The position numbers and the translations under genes were made by a program. The notes beneath the pieces are model-generated. The model did no database searches. It saw only the letters and a list, made by a program, of their open reading frames with translations, and had not been told where the DNA came from. A stretch of DNA of 64,000 nucleotides from Ectobius pallidus (lineage: Eukaryota; Arthropoda; Insecta; Blattodea; Ectobiidae): contig CAXKWD010000004.1 of the NCBI GenBank assembly GCA_964059195.1, positions 117,755,938 to 117,819,937 of the forward strand, read 5' to 3'. Shown here piece by piece: positions 63,359 to 64,000 of the stretch. Numbering within the stretch: the stretch's first letter is position 1; each line of letters begins with the position of its first letter.

Positions 63359-64000
63359 GTTAGCATGGCTGGCCTTGAATCTATAGGCTCAATTTTAATC
63401 CCCAGTACCATTTTAGATTTTTCTGAGGTAGAGAGGTCTTGTAAGGTCCCTCAGGGAAAACATGAATGCGGCAATGAATTTTGACATGCTGACCACATGT
63501 CCTGCCATTAGCTGATCGAGACAAATATACTACAACATATGTTGGATGGTAACCCCCTGTCCTTTTTGACATGTATTGCCAAAGCAAATTAGTGAGTCAA
63601 GTTCAAACACAATTTAAGGGTTAAAAAAATTAATAAAAACTGGTCAGCTTTCCGAGATAATGGACAAAAGAAGATATGAATAGAATGTTTTACAATAAAG
63701 GGGCCTTGAAAGAAAGCTTGAAGTAACAATAAATTGGAGGGCTTCAAAGTTTCAAATAAGATTTGATTTCCTCTTCCCTTCTCGTTAAGTCATAAAAGGA
63801 TTTTGGCAGGAAGGTGAGGGTTGAATAGGCAAAAATATGTTCATTTGTGTCATGAAAGAGTAGTAGTGCTGACTGCTGAATTCCTGTACCTTATAGGAAG
63901 ATTCCTATATAAGAAACACTTTTCATTATTATTTGAGTAGACGACTAATCTCAACAAGGAGCTAGTAGGAACCAGCAATGGAAAATTTGGGGGAACTTTA
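63359..64000. other. AT-rich DNA to the window edge
   Basis: I see no exon, RNA gene or repeat with defined ends. Confidence 0.4.

Overview
The window is AT-rich, gene-poor animal nuclear DNA, most likely from a large insect genome. The one recognisable host gene encodes an insect-type Musashi/Rbp6 RNA-binding protein. The rest carries tRNA-derived SINEs, mariner/Tc1, Tigger and hAT relics, and MITE-like elements. A cockroach or termite relative is my best guess, but that is inference; the sequence does not prove the species.

Layout. Bases 1-52.9 kb hold no supportable host coding exon. They are AT-rich DNA, either intergenic or a long upstream intron of the Musashi gene. Inside them lie a composite inverted-repeat element (2.28-4.07 kb), an inverted pair of SINEs (6.05-6.45 and 8.97-9.31 kb), a hAT-like element with a perfect 8-bp target duplication (10.08-10.76 kb), and a short SINE with a 14-bp target duplication (10.93-11.05 kb). 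A candidate DNA transposon (11.6-13.1 kb), a Tigger relic (19.7-20.1 kb) and a deleted mariner (26.2-26.85 kb) follow. A mariner derivative folded into a roughly 300-bp palindrome sits at 29.9-30.75 kb, a deleted hAT with readable transposase ends at 46.8-47.9 kb, and a terminal-inverted-repeat MITE at 49.7-50.2 kb. Several further SINE pieces are scattered between them.

From 52.9 to 53.7 kb the DNA becomes GC- and CpG-rich and may be a promoter or 5' exon region. The Musashi/Rbp6 coding sequence lies at 54.13-56.0 kb in two exons. Both RRMs and the C-terminal tail are intact, and the model predicts 361 residues if translation starts inside the first visible exon. After the stop comes about 6.8 kb in which I recognise no transposon, consistent with a long 3' UTR. 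It has two polyadenylation candidates (about 59.50 and 62.82 kb). A SINE with a 14-bp target duplication follows at 63.05-63.34 kb.

I found no new multi-gene system. The least expected signals are the mariner palindrome, the strong excess of the 8-bp palindrome TAGGCCTA outside the Musashi transcript, several apparently non-autonomous transposons with clear ends, and the intron-poor structure of the Musashi gene here.
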